A stretch of DNA of 64,000 bases from Gluconobacter cerinus (lineage in GTDB: Bacteria > Pseudomonadota > Alphaproteobacteria > Acetobacterales > Acetobacteraceae), in NCBI RefSeq assembly GCF_002723935.1, contig NZ_BEWM01000004.1, positions 1 to 64,000 of the forward strand, written 5' to 3'. The notes beneath the pieces are model-generated. The model ran no database searches, had not been told where the DNA came from, and saw nothing but the letters and a program-made list of their open reading frames with translations. This document shows, one piece after another, positions 41,469 to 50,392 of this stretch (positions are counted from its first letter, which is position 1; each line of letters starts with the position of its first letter). The translations under genes were made by a program, and so were the position numbers.

Positions 41469-43013
41469 ATGCAGGCAGCCTCTGTCCTTCATCGGCGGTC
41501 CGTTCTGAAAGGGGCAGGGCTTCTGGTTGCTGGAATGACGTCTCAGTCCGTGAAGGCAGCTCCTGTTTCTGGTGGGCATCTGAAAGTGGCCGGGGCGGTA
41601 GGATCGGCTTCAGAGACTCTTGATCCGGCACGTCAATCCATGGCTACGGACTATATCCGAGGTCATCTGTTCTACGATGGCCTGATCTCGCTGGATGACA
41701 GGCTTAATCCCCACTTTGCCCTCGCTGAAGCGTTGGACAGCAACGATTTTCTAACCTGGCAAATCCGTTTGCGCCGAAATGTTCAGTTTCACGATGGAAC
41801 TGCCCTGACAGCAGATGATGTCGTTTTTTCTTTACGGAGACATCAGGACCCCGGGGTAGGCTCGCAACAATACGCCCTTGCTCGCACTATGCAGTCTGTG
41901 CGCGCGGTATCGCCGGTTTTGGTAGAAATCGTTCTAGACGCACCCAATTCGGATTTTCCAGCCATTCTGGGGATCAGTAATTTTGCTATTGTGAAAGCGG
42001 GCACAACAGATTTCAAAGTTCCAAACGGTACAGGTCCTTTTCGGTGCCAAGAATTTACACCAGGTATCAGAACAGTAGCCGTCAGAAACTCGGAATTCTG
42101 GGGTGAGAGACCTTATCTGGAGAGTGTTGAACTGATTGCTATCCCGGATGAGATGGCACGGCATAATGCCCTGATGTCCGGGGATGTGGACCTGATAGCA
42201 ACTGTCAACCCGCGGCTTGTTCAAATGCTGAAGCAGGGCGGTTTCGGCATTGTGGAAAGCCCCGTGGGGACTTACACAGATTTATCTATTCGGTTGGATC
42301 AGAGGTATGGACGCTCGCCGGACTTTGTCGAGGGCATCAAATTCCTTCTTAATCGGGAGCAGATCCGGCACTCCGTCTTTCTGGGCTTTTCTCGGGTTGG
42401 GAATGACCAGCCCATTCCACCGGAAAGTCCATACTTCAATCATCAATTGCCCCAGCGCTCTTACGACCCGGACAAAGCGCAGTTCCTACTGAAGCGAAGT
42501 GGGTTTCTGGGCGAAACAATTCCGCTGGTCTGTTCTCCTGCTGCATTGGCATCCGTCGATATTGCTGTTGTCCTGCAATATGCCGCATCTCAAATCGGGC
42601 AGAAAATGGCCGTGCATCGTGTTCCCGCAGATGGCTATTGGACGCAGTACTGGATGAAGGCCCCCTTGGGCTTTGGCAATATCAACCCGAGGCCAGCGCC
42701 CAGCCTGACATTTGAGCTTGGTTTTGCCAGTACATCTCCGTGGAATGAATCCCGCTGGCGTAATTCGCATTTCGACAGCCTCCTTCGGGACGCCAAATCG
42801 ACGCGGGATAATAGCAGAAAGCGTCAGCTTTACTGGGACATGCAGGAGCTTGTGTCTTCTGGATCGGGGGTATGTATCCCGAATTTCACGAATAGTCTTG
42901 ATGCTTATGCTCCGCATGTCTGTGGGCTTCGCCCCAGTCAGGCTGGTCAGTTGATGGGCTATGATTTCGCGCGCTCGGTCTGGCTCAATGAAAATCGGGG
43001 GAAGAAGGTTTGA
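41469..43013 (+). CDS. ABC transporter substrate-binding protein, family 5 (dipeptide type)
   Basis: A 514-residue periplasmic binding protein of the DppA/OppA/NikA family. The N-terminus has a twin-arginine motif (RRSVLKGAGLLVAGM, Arg at 9-10), so it is probably exported folded by Tat. Family segments include LDPARQSMATDYIRGHLFYDG and WQIRLRRNVQFHDGTALTADDVVFS. GAGG lies seven bases before ATG. It is first of a four-gene importer (two permeases, one double ATPase) and would bind a peptide, amino acid conjugate or metal chelate. Confidence 0.9.
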   Translation: MQAASVLHRRSVLKGAGLLVAGMTSQSVKAAPVSGGHLKVAGAVGSASETLDPARQSMATDYIRGHLFYDGLISLDDRLNPHFALAEALDSNDFLTWQIRLRRNVQFHDGTALTADDVVFSLRRHQDPGVGSQQYALARTMQSVRAVSPVLVEIVLDAPNSDFPAILGISNFAIVKAGTTDFKVPNGTGPFRCQEFTPGIRTVAVRNSEFWGERPYLESVELIAIPDEMARHNALMSGDVDLIATVNPRLVQMLKQGGFGIVESPVGTYTDLSIRLDQRYGRSPDFVEGIKFLLNREQIRHSVFLGFSRVGNDQPIPPESPYFNHQLPQRSYDPDKAQFLLKRSGFLGETIPLVCSPAALASVDIAVVLQYAASQIGQKMAVHRVPADGYWTQYWMKAPLGFGNINPRPAPSLTFELGFASTSPWNESRWRNSHFDSLLRDAKSTRDNSRKRQLYWDMQELVSSGSGVCIPNFTNSLDAYAPHVCGLRPSQAGQLMGYDFARSVWLNENRGKKV

Positions 43014-43966
43014 ACAGCCAGACCCTGAAGTTGATTGGTCGGCGTTTCTTTGCCGCTGCAATGTCGCTTATTTTCGTGATCGTGACTGTTTTTGCGATCA
43101 CAAACGTCCTTCCTGGCGATGCGACGGATGCGGTCTTAGGCCAAGGCGCGACGCCGCAGGCGGTAGCGGTCATGCGGCATGATCTGGGTCTCGACCGGTC
43201 TGTATTTTTCCGTTTCTGGTTCTGGCTCTGGGGTGTTCTGCACGGCGATTTTGGGCACTCTCTTCTGAATGGTCTATCCGTTGCGGATGCAATTGGGCCA
43301 CGTCTGCACAACTCGCTACTGCTTGCGGGCGCCTCTGCTGCGGTTTCCGTCCCTGTCTCGCTCTTTTTGGGCATCACGTCTGCCATCTGGAAAGACACGG
43401 TCTATGATCGTGTCGTGTCGATCATGACGCTGGGGATGGTATCCGTTCCTGAGTTCGTGATCGCCACGATGGCTGTGTATGTTTTTGCTGTGCGGTTACA
43501 CCTTTTGCCTGCACTGGCGGACGTCGGAAGCGTTCATTCGCTCAGACAGTTTCTCTCTGTCTTTTTTATGCCTGTTGCCAGCCTTGCGCTCGTAACCCTC
43601 GCGCAGATGGTTCGCATGACGCGCGCTGCGATGGCCGATACGTTGTCCGCGCCCTATATCGAAATGGCGCTCCTCAAAGGCGTCGGTCCGATACGACTAA
43701 TCCTTGTACATGCCATTCCCAACGCGATCGGACCGATCGTCAATGCTGTAGCTCTGAGTCTTTCTTCCCTGCTTGGTGGGGTTGTCGTGATTGAAGTTGT
43801 GTTCACATACCCTGGAATTTCTGGCCTTATGGTGGATGCTGTCAGTTCACGCGATGTTCCGACGGTACAGGCCTGTGCACTTGTTTTCTGTGTGACTTAT
43901 CTCTTTCTCACAACGTTTGCCGACGTTGTTACGATCCTGTCTCTGCCCAGAGGGAGAAAAGCATGA
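43010..43966 (+). CDS. ABC transporter permease, DppB type
   Basis: A 318-residue inner-membrane permease. The N-terminal helix and TNVLPGDATDAVLGQGAT segment, and the cytoplasmic coupling loop ALLKGVGPIRLILVHAIPNAI (of EAA type), match DppB/OppB. The frame begins with TTG at 43010, overlapping the stop of the binding-protein gene; ribosome-site spacing there is too short, so the start may lie a little later. It should pair with the downstream DppC-like permease. Confidence 0.87.
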   Translation: MNSQTLKLIGRRFFAAAMSLIFVIVTVFAITNVLPGDATDAVLGQGATPQAVAVMRHDLGLDRSVFFRFWFWLWGVLHGDFGHSLLNGLSVADAIGPRLHNSLLLAGASAAVSVPVSLFLGITSAIWKDTVYDRVVSIMTLGMVSVPEFVIATMAVYVFAVRLHLLPALADVGSVHSLRQFLSVFFMPVASLALVTLAQMVRMTRAAMADTLSAPYIEMALLKGVGPIRLILVHAIPNAIGPIVNAVALSLSSLLGGVVVIEVVFTYPGISGLMVDAVSSRDVPTVQACALVFCVTYLFLTTFADVVTILSLPRGRKA

Positions 43967-44769
43967 TCGCCATGATCGGGAAGTTCCGGAGCAGGCACGA
44001 CCGGGTGCTTCTGTTAATTGTGTTCTGGCTTCTTCTGGCGCTTCTCGGGCCGCTGTGCTCGTCTCACGATCCGGGCGCGATTGGTAGCCAGCCTGTCTTT
44101 TCGGCTCCTTCAGCCGCTCATCTTTTGGGAACAGACTATCTTGGACGGGACACACTGGGGCGGTTGCTGAACGGTATTCGGCACACAGTGCTCCTGTGCT
44201 TCGCATCTACGCTAGTGTCTTGCTCTGTCGGCACATTCCTAGGGATTGCAGCGGTTACGGCCAGACCGTGGGTGGAGGCCCTGACAGGAAGGCTGGCAGA
44301 CGGATTTTTGTCCATTCCCAGTCTGCTCTTCGCTCTGCTGGTTATTGCCGTATTTGGAACATCGACGACAGCTCTGATTGTGACGATGGGAGTCATTTAC
44401 ACGCCCGGGGCATATCGCACGAGCCGTGCGTTGGCTCAAAGGATCGCACGGCTCGATTTCGTAACCGTGGCGCGAGCCAGAGGCGAAAGCACGCCCTATA
44501 TCATCCTTCAGGAAATTCTTCCCAACATGACAGGCCCGATGATCACAGACGTGGGGCTGAGATTTATCTACGCGGTGCTGCTGCTCAGCAATCTCAGCTT
44601 TCTCGGGATTGGTGTTCAGCCGCCGGAAGTTGATCTGGGCTCCATGGTCCGAGAGAACATGCTGGGCATGGCATATGGTTCGCCTGCGATGATCGTGCCG
44701 GTCGTCGTGATTGGAGTACTGACGGTAGGCATTAATCTTGCGCTGGATTCCAGCAGTGGAAGGCGCTGA
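43963..44769 (+). CDS. ABC transporter permease, DppC type
   Basis: A 268-residue inner-membrane permease. HLLGTDYLGRDTLGRLLNGI is the hallmark N-terminal segment of DppC/OppC proteins, and the coupling loop reads VARARGESTPYIILQEILPN. The start overlaps the DppB-type stop as ATGA. With its partner it forms the channel of a peptide-type importer. Confidence 0.9.
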   Translation: MIAMIGKFRSRHDRVLLLIVFWLLLALLGPLCSSHDPGAIGSQPVFSAPSAAHLLGTDYLGRDTLGRLLNGIRHTVLLCFASTLVSCSVGTFLGIAAVTARPWVEALTGRLADGFLSIPSLLFALLVIAVFGTSTTALIVTMGVIYTPGAYRTSRALAQRIARLDFVTVARARGESTPYIILQEILPNMTGPMITDVGLRFIYAVLLLSNLSFLGIGVQPPEVDLGSMVRENMLGMAYGSPAMIVPVVVIGVLTVGINLALDSSSGRR

Positions 44770-44771
44770 AG

Positions 44772-46595
44772 ATGGCTGCCACCATTCAGGTCGAAAATCT
44801 CGAGATCGTTGGGCGCCGAGGGAAGGGCGCGGAACTTCCGATCGTCCGTGATGTCAGTTTTTCGGTCCAGCGCGGAGAAATGCTGGCGTTGATTGGGGAA
44901 TCCGGCTCCGGCAAGACCACGGTGGCACTCTCACTGCTCGGCCACATCCGGAAAGGATGCCGGATTGCCGGCGGGATGATCCGGGTTGCCGGATATGACG
45001 TGACGGCTCTAAGCCCGCATGAATGCCGCTCCATCCGAGGGCGAGTGATCAGCTATGTCGCGCAGAATGCCGGAAGCGCCTTCAATCCGGCATTGTCCAT
45101 CATGCGGCAGGTCGTAGAGCCAGCTTTGGTTCATCGCACTCTGCCCAGGCGGGATCTAGAAGCCCGGGCAGTTTCCCTATTCCGGGCGTTAGCGCTTCCT
45201 GACCCCGAAACAATCGGTGAAAGGTACCCGGGAGAGCTGTCGGGTGGCCAGTTGCAGCGGTTAATGGCCGCCATGGCTCTGATGACAGACCCTGAAGTCG
45301 TCATTTTCGATGAGCCGACAACAGCTCTGGACGTCACGACCCAGATTGAAGTGCTTTCAGCCTTCAAAGCCGTTTTCGCAGAGCGCGGCATAACGGGCGT
45401 GTATGTGACGCATGATCTGTCAGTTGTGGCACAGATTGCCGATCATGCCGTCGTCCTCAAAGATGGAGCTATCCGGGAAGCCGGAACGGTGTCAAAGATC
45501 CTGTTTCAGCCCGAGGATCCTTATAGTCAGGCCCTTCTTGCCGCTGCGGAACCCCGTTCACGACAAGCGGACCTTGCCGGCCAGCCTGAGCAGCGTAGCC
45601 TGCTGGACGTGCGTAATCTGGTGGTGGGGTACGGGCAACGCACCGCCGCTGGACTGCCAGAGAAAGTGATCGTCAATCATGTCAGCTTCAGTGTTCCGAA
45701 AGGGCGTATGCTGGGCGTGATCGGGGAATCCGGTTGTGGAAAGAGCACCTTGGCGCGCGCGATTTCCGGCCTTCAGCCCTGGGCAGCCGGAGAGCTTCTG
45801 CTGAATGGAGAACCGCTGGCGGGGAACGTGAGAGAGCGTACGCCTGATCAGCGGCGCCATCTGCAGCTAGTGGCTCAAAACGCAGATAGCGTGCTGAACC
45901 CTTCGAAGCCCATAGGACAAACCCTTGAGCGGGTTGTTCGTTTTTATGGTGGTTTACGGGGGGCTGCCGCCACACGGCGTGTGAATGAGTTGCTGGATAT
46001 GGTTCGCCTTTCGCCCTCACTCGCATCCCGTCTGCCTTCGGAGCTTTCTGGCGGCCAGAAACAGAGGATCAACTTCGCACGGGCGCTGGCAGCTGATCCG
46101 CAGATCGTACTGTGCGACGAAATCACAGCGGCCCTGGATACGGTTGTGGCGGCTGCCATCCTGGATCTGATGAAGGAATTGCAGCGTGATCTGGGGCTTT
46201 CGTTCATCTTCATTACCCACGATCTGCATGCTCTTCAGTCCATCTGTGATCGTGTTGCCGTGCTGTATGCGGGGCAGGCCGTGGAGGTTGGTCCAGCTAT
46301 GGCATTGGGGAAGGGCGTGCATCATCCTTATACCCGGCTACTGCATGATTCCGTTCCTCTCATGGAGCCAGGGTGGCTGGAGAGCACACGAATCAAGCGC
46401 GCGGATGAGGCCATGCCTGCGACCCTATTAAATTCACTCTCTCATGATCCGGAACTATGCTGCTTTCTTGAGCGGTGCCCTGATCGTGTGAGCGGCCTCT
46501 GCGACAGGGTTCCTCCTCCTGTTCGCTCTGTTCCAGAAGGCCCCAGAGTTCTTTGTCATTTGCCTGCGTCAATCTGTTCGGAGTTTTCGACATGA
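44772..46595 (+). CDS. ABC transporter ATP-binding protein with two nucleotide-binding domains
   Basis: A 607-residue protein fusing the DppD- and DppF-like ATPases. Domain 1 has Walker A GESGSGKTT (about 43), signature LSGGQ (about 156) and Walker B VVIFDEPTTALD. Domain 2 has Walker A GESGCGKST (about 318), signature LSGGQKQR (about 425) and IVLCDEITAALD. The C-terminal Cys-rich tail (CCFLERCPDRVSGLCD) is typical of peptide ATPases. It ends overlapping the semialdehyde dehydrogenase start, so that enzyme is in the same transcript. Confidence 0.92.
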   Translation: MAATIQVENLEIVGRRGKGAELPIVRDVSFSVQRGEMLALIGESGSGKTTVALSLLGHIRKGCRIAGGMIRVAGYDVTALSPHECRSIRGRVISYVAQNAGSAFNPALSIMRQVVEPALVHRTLPRRDLEARAVSLFRALALPDPETIGERYPGELSGGQLQRLMAAMALMTDPEVVIFDEPTTALDVTTQIEVLSAFKAVFAERGITGVYVTHDLSVVAQIADHAVVLKDGAIREAGTVSKILFQPEDPYSQALLAAAEPRSRQADLAGQPEQRSLLDVRNLVVGYGQRTAAGLPEKVIVNHVSFSVPKGRMLGVIGESGCGKSTLARAISGLQPWAAGELLLNGEPLAGNVRERTPDQRRHLQLVAQNADSVLNPSKPIGQTLERVVRFYGGLRGAAATRRVNELLDMVRLSPSLASRLPSELSGGQKQRINFARALAADPQIVLCDEITAALDTVVAAAILDLMKELQRDLGLSFIFITHDLHALQSICDRVAVLYAGQAVEVGPAMALGKGVHHPYTRLLHDSVPLMEPGWLESTRIKRADEAMPATLLNSLSHDPELCCFLERCPDRVSGLCDRVPPPVRSVPEGPRVLCHLPASICSEFST

Positions 46596-48049
46596 CATTT
46601 TCCCTGAATGATCCAGATCTTTTCCGTCAGACCGCCTTTCTCGGAGGAGACTGGAAAGCATCCACGAGCGGTAAGAGCCTGACGGTCGATAACCCTTCAA
46701 CAGGTGAGATCATCGGCAGTATCCCGGCCTGCACGGCTGAAGAAACCCGCGCTGCCATCGAAAGCGCGCGGATTGCGCAGGGCAAATGGCGTCGGAGCTC
46801 AGCGGCAGAGCGTGCAGGTCTGCTGATGGCGTGGTACCAGCTGATGCTGGATAACGCAGATGATCTGGCCAAGATCATGACACTTGAGCAAGGCAAGCCT
46901 CTGGCAGAAGCCAAAGGAGAGGTTGCTTATGCTGCGTCTTTCCTCAAATGGTTCGCGGCTGAAGCCGAGCACGTACAGGGCAGTGCACTGGTGCCGACAG
47001 CCGACCGCCGGGTCATCATCCTGAAAGAGCCAGTGGGAGTGACAGCGGCCATTACGCCTTGGAATTTCCCTCTTGCCATGATTACCCGCAAATGTGCACC
47101 GGCTCTTGCCGCAGGGTGCAGCATGGTAATCAAACCGTCCGAACTCACACCGTATTCTGCTTTGGCTCTAGCCGTTTTGGCAGAACGTGCAGGCCTTCCA
47201 AGAGGGCTTCTGTCTGTTGTGACGGGCTATGCGCAGGAGATTGGCCCGGAGCTGACCGCAAGTCCCGTTGTGCGCAAGCTGTCTTTCACGGGCTCTACGA
47301 AAGTCGGGTCGCTGCTGATGCGTCAGTCCGCGGACACGATCAAAAAGCTCAGCCTTGAACTGGGCGGAAACGCTCCTCTCATTGTCTTTGATGACGCCGA
47401 TCTTTCTGTTGCCGTGTCCGGAACAATGCTGAGCAAATTCCGGAACGCCGGGCAGACCTGTGTCTGCGCGAACCGCGTTTACGTTCAATCCGGAATTCAT
47501 GATGCGTTTCTGGAAAAACTCGCAGCAGAGGTGATGACCTTGAAGACGGGCGACGGATTTGATCCGCAAACGCAGATTGGACCGCTGATTAACGAAGCTG
47601 CCGTCGCCAAGGTAAAGGAACATGTAGAAGACGCTTTGGCTAAGGGCGCTCGCATTGTGGGTAAACCACTGGATATTAACGGTCGGTTTGCCTCTCCCGT
47701 GCTGCTGGCGGATGTGACGTCCGAGATGCGGATTGCACAGGAAGAAACGTTTGGTCCGATCCTGCCCGTGTTCCGCTTCGATAACGAGCAGGATGCCGTG
47801 CAGCAGGCCAATGCTACTCCCTTCGGTCTGGCGAGCTATTTCTTCACGAATGACATCGCGAGAGGTTGGCGGGTTGGCGAGGCTCTCGATTTTGGCATGG
47901 TAGGACTGAACACTGGCTCCATCTCCCTTGTGTCAGCACCTTTCGGGGGCGTGAAGCAGTCAGGGCTCGGCCGGGAAGGGGGCGCGCTGGGCCTCGAAGA
48001 ATTTCTGGAAGTGAAAAGCTTTCACATTGGACTGCCGACTGCACAATGA
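46592..48049 (+). CDS. gabD: succinate-semialdehyde dehydrogenase-like aldehyde dehydrogenase
   Basis: A 485-residue enzyme of the GabD group. MTLEQGKPLAEAKGEVAYAA, the cofactor segment TPWNFPLAMITRK, the catalytic Glu in LELGGNAPLIVFDDAD and the Cys near residue 289 in RNAGQTCVCANRVYVQ are all typical of GabD. It would oxidise succinate semialdehyde to succinate, the end of GABA or putrescine breakdown. ATG 46592 has GGAG eight bases upstream and overlaps the ATPase stop. Glutarate semialdehyde is an alternative substrate. Confidence 0.9.
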   Translation: MTFSLNDPDLFRQTAFLGGDWKASTSGKSLTVDNPSTGEIIGSIPACTAEETRAAIESARIAQGKWRRSSAAERAGLLMAWYQLMLDNADDLAKIMTLEQGKPLAEAKGEVAYAASFLKWFAAEAEHVQGSALVPTADRRVIILKEPVGVTAAITPWNFPLAMITRKCAPALAAGCSMVIKPSELTPYSALALAVLAERAGLPRGLLSVVTGYAQEIGPELTASPVVRKLSFTGSTKVGSLLMRQSADTIKKLSLELGGNAPLIVFDDADLSVAVSGTMLSKFRNAGQTCVCANRVYVQSGIHDAFLEKLAAEVMTLKTGDGFDPQTQIGPLINEAAVAKVKEHVEDALAKGARIVGKPLDINGRFASPVLLADVTSEMRIAQEETFGPILPVFRFDNEQDAVQQANATPFGLASYFFTNDIARGWRVGEALDFGMVGLNTGSISLVSAPFGGVKQSGLGREGGALGLEEFLEVKSFHIGLPTAQ

Positions 48050-48078
48050 CCGTCGTTGAAGAGAGAATGGCCTGACTT

Positions 48079-48582
48079 ATGGCAATCGCGCCCAAGCTTG
48101 ATCGTATTGATCTTAAAATCCTTGCTCAGCTGCAGAAGAATGGCCGGCTGACTAATGTGGAACTGGCAAACCGCGTTGGTCTGTCTGCCAGTCCATGTCT
48201 CATTCGCGTCAAGCGGCTGGAAGCAGCCGGCTACATTGTGGGATATGGGGCGCAGATTGCCCTGCAAAAAATCTCAAGCGTCATGACTGTCTTTACAGAG
48301 GTCACACTCTCAGATCACAGGCGGGATGATTTTTTTCGCTTTGAGACTGCAATGCAGAAAGTGGAATCTCTGGTGGAGGCGCATCTTATCAGTGGTGGGT
48401 ACGATTACCTTCTGAAATTTATGGTCAGAAACATTGATCATTATCAGGAAACAATCGAAGCTCTTCTGGATCAGAATATCGGTATCGAGAAGTACTTTAG
48501 TTATATTGTTATAAAATCTCCCATTCTGAAGCCAGCATTTCTGATCGAAAGTCTTACCAGAAACACGGAGCGTTCGTTATGA
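48079..48582 (+). CDS. Lrp/AsnC-family transcriptional regulator
   Basis: A 167-residue regulator. The N-terminal helix-turn-helix reads LDRIDLKILAQLQKNGRLTN then VELANRVGLSASPCLIRVKRLE, and the C-terminal RAM domain follows (VESLVEAHLISGGYDYLLKFMV, then GIEKYFSYIVIKSP). Such proteins respond to amino acids. It lies 29 bases after gabD and overlaps the GNAT start by four bases, so it is likely to sense the substrate of this catabolic island and control it. Confidence 0.92.
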   Translation: MAIAPKLDRIDLKILAQLQKNGRLTNVELANRVGLSASPCLIRVKRLEAAGYIVGYGAQIALQKISSVMTVFTEVTLSDHRRDDFFRFETAMQKVESLVEAHLISGGYDYLLKFMVRNIDHYQETIEALLDQNIGIEKYFSYIVIKSPILKPAFLIESLTRNTERSL

Positions 48583-49454
48583 GCCTGGAAAATGCGAATG
48601 TACGTGAACAGACGGCCATTAACCTCCGGAGTATGACCGAGGAAGATCTGGGGGCGGCATCGGGTCTTTCAAAGGTATTGGGGTGGCCACACCGTCTCGA
48701 AGACTGGGATTTCATGCTGCGTCTTGGTCGTGGGTTAGTGGCGACGTTGGAAAGTGGAGAAATTATTGGCACCATTGTGTGGTGGTCGTTTGGGGAGCGT
48801 CACGCCACAGTCGGGCTCATTATTGTCAACGGGGCATGGCAAGGGCACGGGATCGGCACAAACATGCTGACCACGGTGCGTAGGCTTCTGCCTGGCCGTT
48901 CAATATCCCTTAATGCGACGCCGGCTGGCCAGCCGCTCTATGAAAAGCTAGGTTTTGTCCCAACTGGGATTGTGGAACAGCATCAGGGTAATGGTGTGTC
49001 TTCTCCCATCATCGCTCTGGATGCAGGCCAGCGGCTGCGGCCAGTTGTTCAGTATGATCTTCAGGATCTCATAGCGTTCGACAGCGCCGCTACTGGGATG
49101 GATCGATCGGCGCTTATTGAAGAGCTGGTACAGAACGCCAAAGGCGTGGTGATCGATACGGAGGAGGGGATCCGAGGATACTCGTTCTGCCGCCGGTTCG
49201 GATGGGGATGGCTGATTGGTCCTGTCGCAGCGGAAACGGCAGAGCAGGCAAAGGCGCTCATTTCTCATTGGATTGGTACGTATGGTGGAGAATTTATCAG
49301 AATTGATACGCCGACTTCATCTGCTCTCTCAGGCTGGCTGGATGAAATGGGGCTGATCCGCGTGGACGTCGTCAACACAATGTCGACCGAGCCTGTGGTG
49401 ATCTCTGAAAATGCTCCGCAATATTTTGCTCTGACCAGTCAGGCTCTCGGTTAA
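48579..49454 (+). CDS. GNAT-family N-acetyltransferase with C-terminal GNAT-like domain
   Basis: A 291-residue protein. The first half is a GNAT domain with the acetyl-CoA loop VNGAWQGHGIGTNML near residue 90 and YEKLGF; the second half (RSALIEELVQNAKGVVI, then GPVAAETAEQAKALI) resembles the second GNAT-like domain found in this subfamily. It would acetylate an amine or amino acid. The ATG overlaps the Lrp gene stop as ATGA. In this context it may make or detoxify an N-acyl intermediate. Confidence 0.82.
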   Translation: MSLENANVREQTAINLRSMTEEDLGAASGLSKVLGWPHRLEDWDFMLRLGRGLVATLESGEIIGTIVWWSFGERHATVGLIIVNGAWQGHGIGTNMLTTVRRLLPGRSISLNATPAGQPLYEKLGFVPTGIVEQHQGNGVSSPIIALDAGQRLRPVVQYDLQDLIAFDSAATGMDRSALIEELVQNAKGVVIDTEEGIRGYSFCRRFGWGWLIGPVAAETAEQAKALISHWIGTYGGEFIRIDTPTSSALSGWLDEMGLIRVDVVNTMSTEPVVISENAPQYFALTSQALG

Positions 49455-49465
49455 GGATTATTGAA

Positions 49466-50392
49466 ATGTCTTTTGTGCTGAAATCTACTGAAGAGCGTGC
49501 ACGTCTGTGGAAGCCAATGTTCGCTAGCGAGTTGCCTGAACTTGCGTTTCATGTCTGGCCTGAGACCGGCGATCCGCAGAAAGTTCGCTATCTGGCCGCG
49601 TGGCAGCCACCGGAAAATCTGGCAGAAAACTTTCCTAATCTTGAAGTGCTCTTTTCTGTCGGTGCAGGTGTGGATCAACTGAACCTTGCCTCAATCCCCG
49701 AAAATGTCCGGGTCGTCCGTATGATGGAGCCAGGCTTGGGGGAGGGAATGATAGAATACGTCCTCTGGGCTGTTCTTTCTTACCATCGGAATATGTTCCA
49801 GTACGCGCGTCAGCAAGCGGCGCATGTCTGGAAAGGTGCGCCAAACGTATCTTCAAGCCTGTTTCGGGTTGGGGTGATGGGCATGGGAGCGCTTGGCACG
49901 CCTGTCCTGAAAAAGCTGTCGCAGTTCGGATACGTCTGTCATGGCTGGAGCAGAAGCCGACATGACATTCCTGGAATCAAAAGCTATGCAGGGCCCGAAG
50001 AACTGGATGATTTTCTGGCGGCCACAGATGTCCTTGTCTGCTTGATGCCCCTGACTGACGCTACAAAAGGGATTTTGAACAAAGAATTATTCGCCAAGCT
50101 TCCCAAAGGGGCATGTCTTATCAACTGTGGGAGGGGCGGTCACCTTGCACAGGATGATCTGCTTTTAGCGTTGGATGAGGGACTATTGAGCCAAGCCGTT
50201 CTTGACGTGACCGATCCGGAGCCCCTTCCTGAGGACCATCCGTTCTGGAACCATCCGTTGATTACCCTTACGCCGCACATTGCAAGTTCTTCGCATGCTG
50301 AGACAGGTGGAGAAATGATTTTGAAAAATATCTTACAGTTTGAGAAGGGAGCGGAAATGGTTGGAGAAATTAACAGGTCTTCTGGATATTAA
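49466..50392 (+). CDS. ghrA: glyoxylate/hydroxypyruvate reductase A
   Basis: A 308-residue D-2-hydroxyacid dehydrogenase of the GhrA group. The nucleotide motif GMGALG lies near residue 138, with the catalytic Arg in CGRGGHL, Glu in DPEPLP and His in LTPHIASSSH. It reduces glyoxylate to glycolate or hydroxypyruvate to glycerate. It starts 11 bases after the GNAT gene with an AAGGA site and is the last gene of this long plus-strand run. Confidence 0.88.
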   Translation: MSFVLKSTEERARLWKPMFASELPELAFHVWPETGDPQKVRYLAAWQPPENLAENFPNLEVLFSVGAGVDQLNLASIPENVRVVRMMEPGLGEGMIEYVLWAVLSYHRNMFQYARQQAAHVWKGAPNVSSSLFRVGVMGMGALGTPVLKKLSQFGYVCHGWSRSRHDIPGIKSYAGPEELDDFLAATDVLVCLMPLTDATKGILNKELFAKLPKGACLINCGRGGHLAQDDLLLALDEGLLSQAVLDVTDPEPLPEDHPFWNHPLITLTPHIASSSHAETGGEMILKNILQFEKGAEMVGEINRSSGY

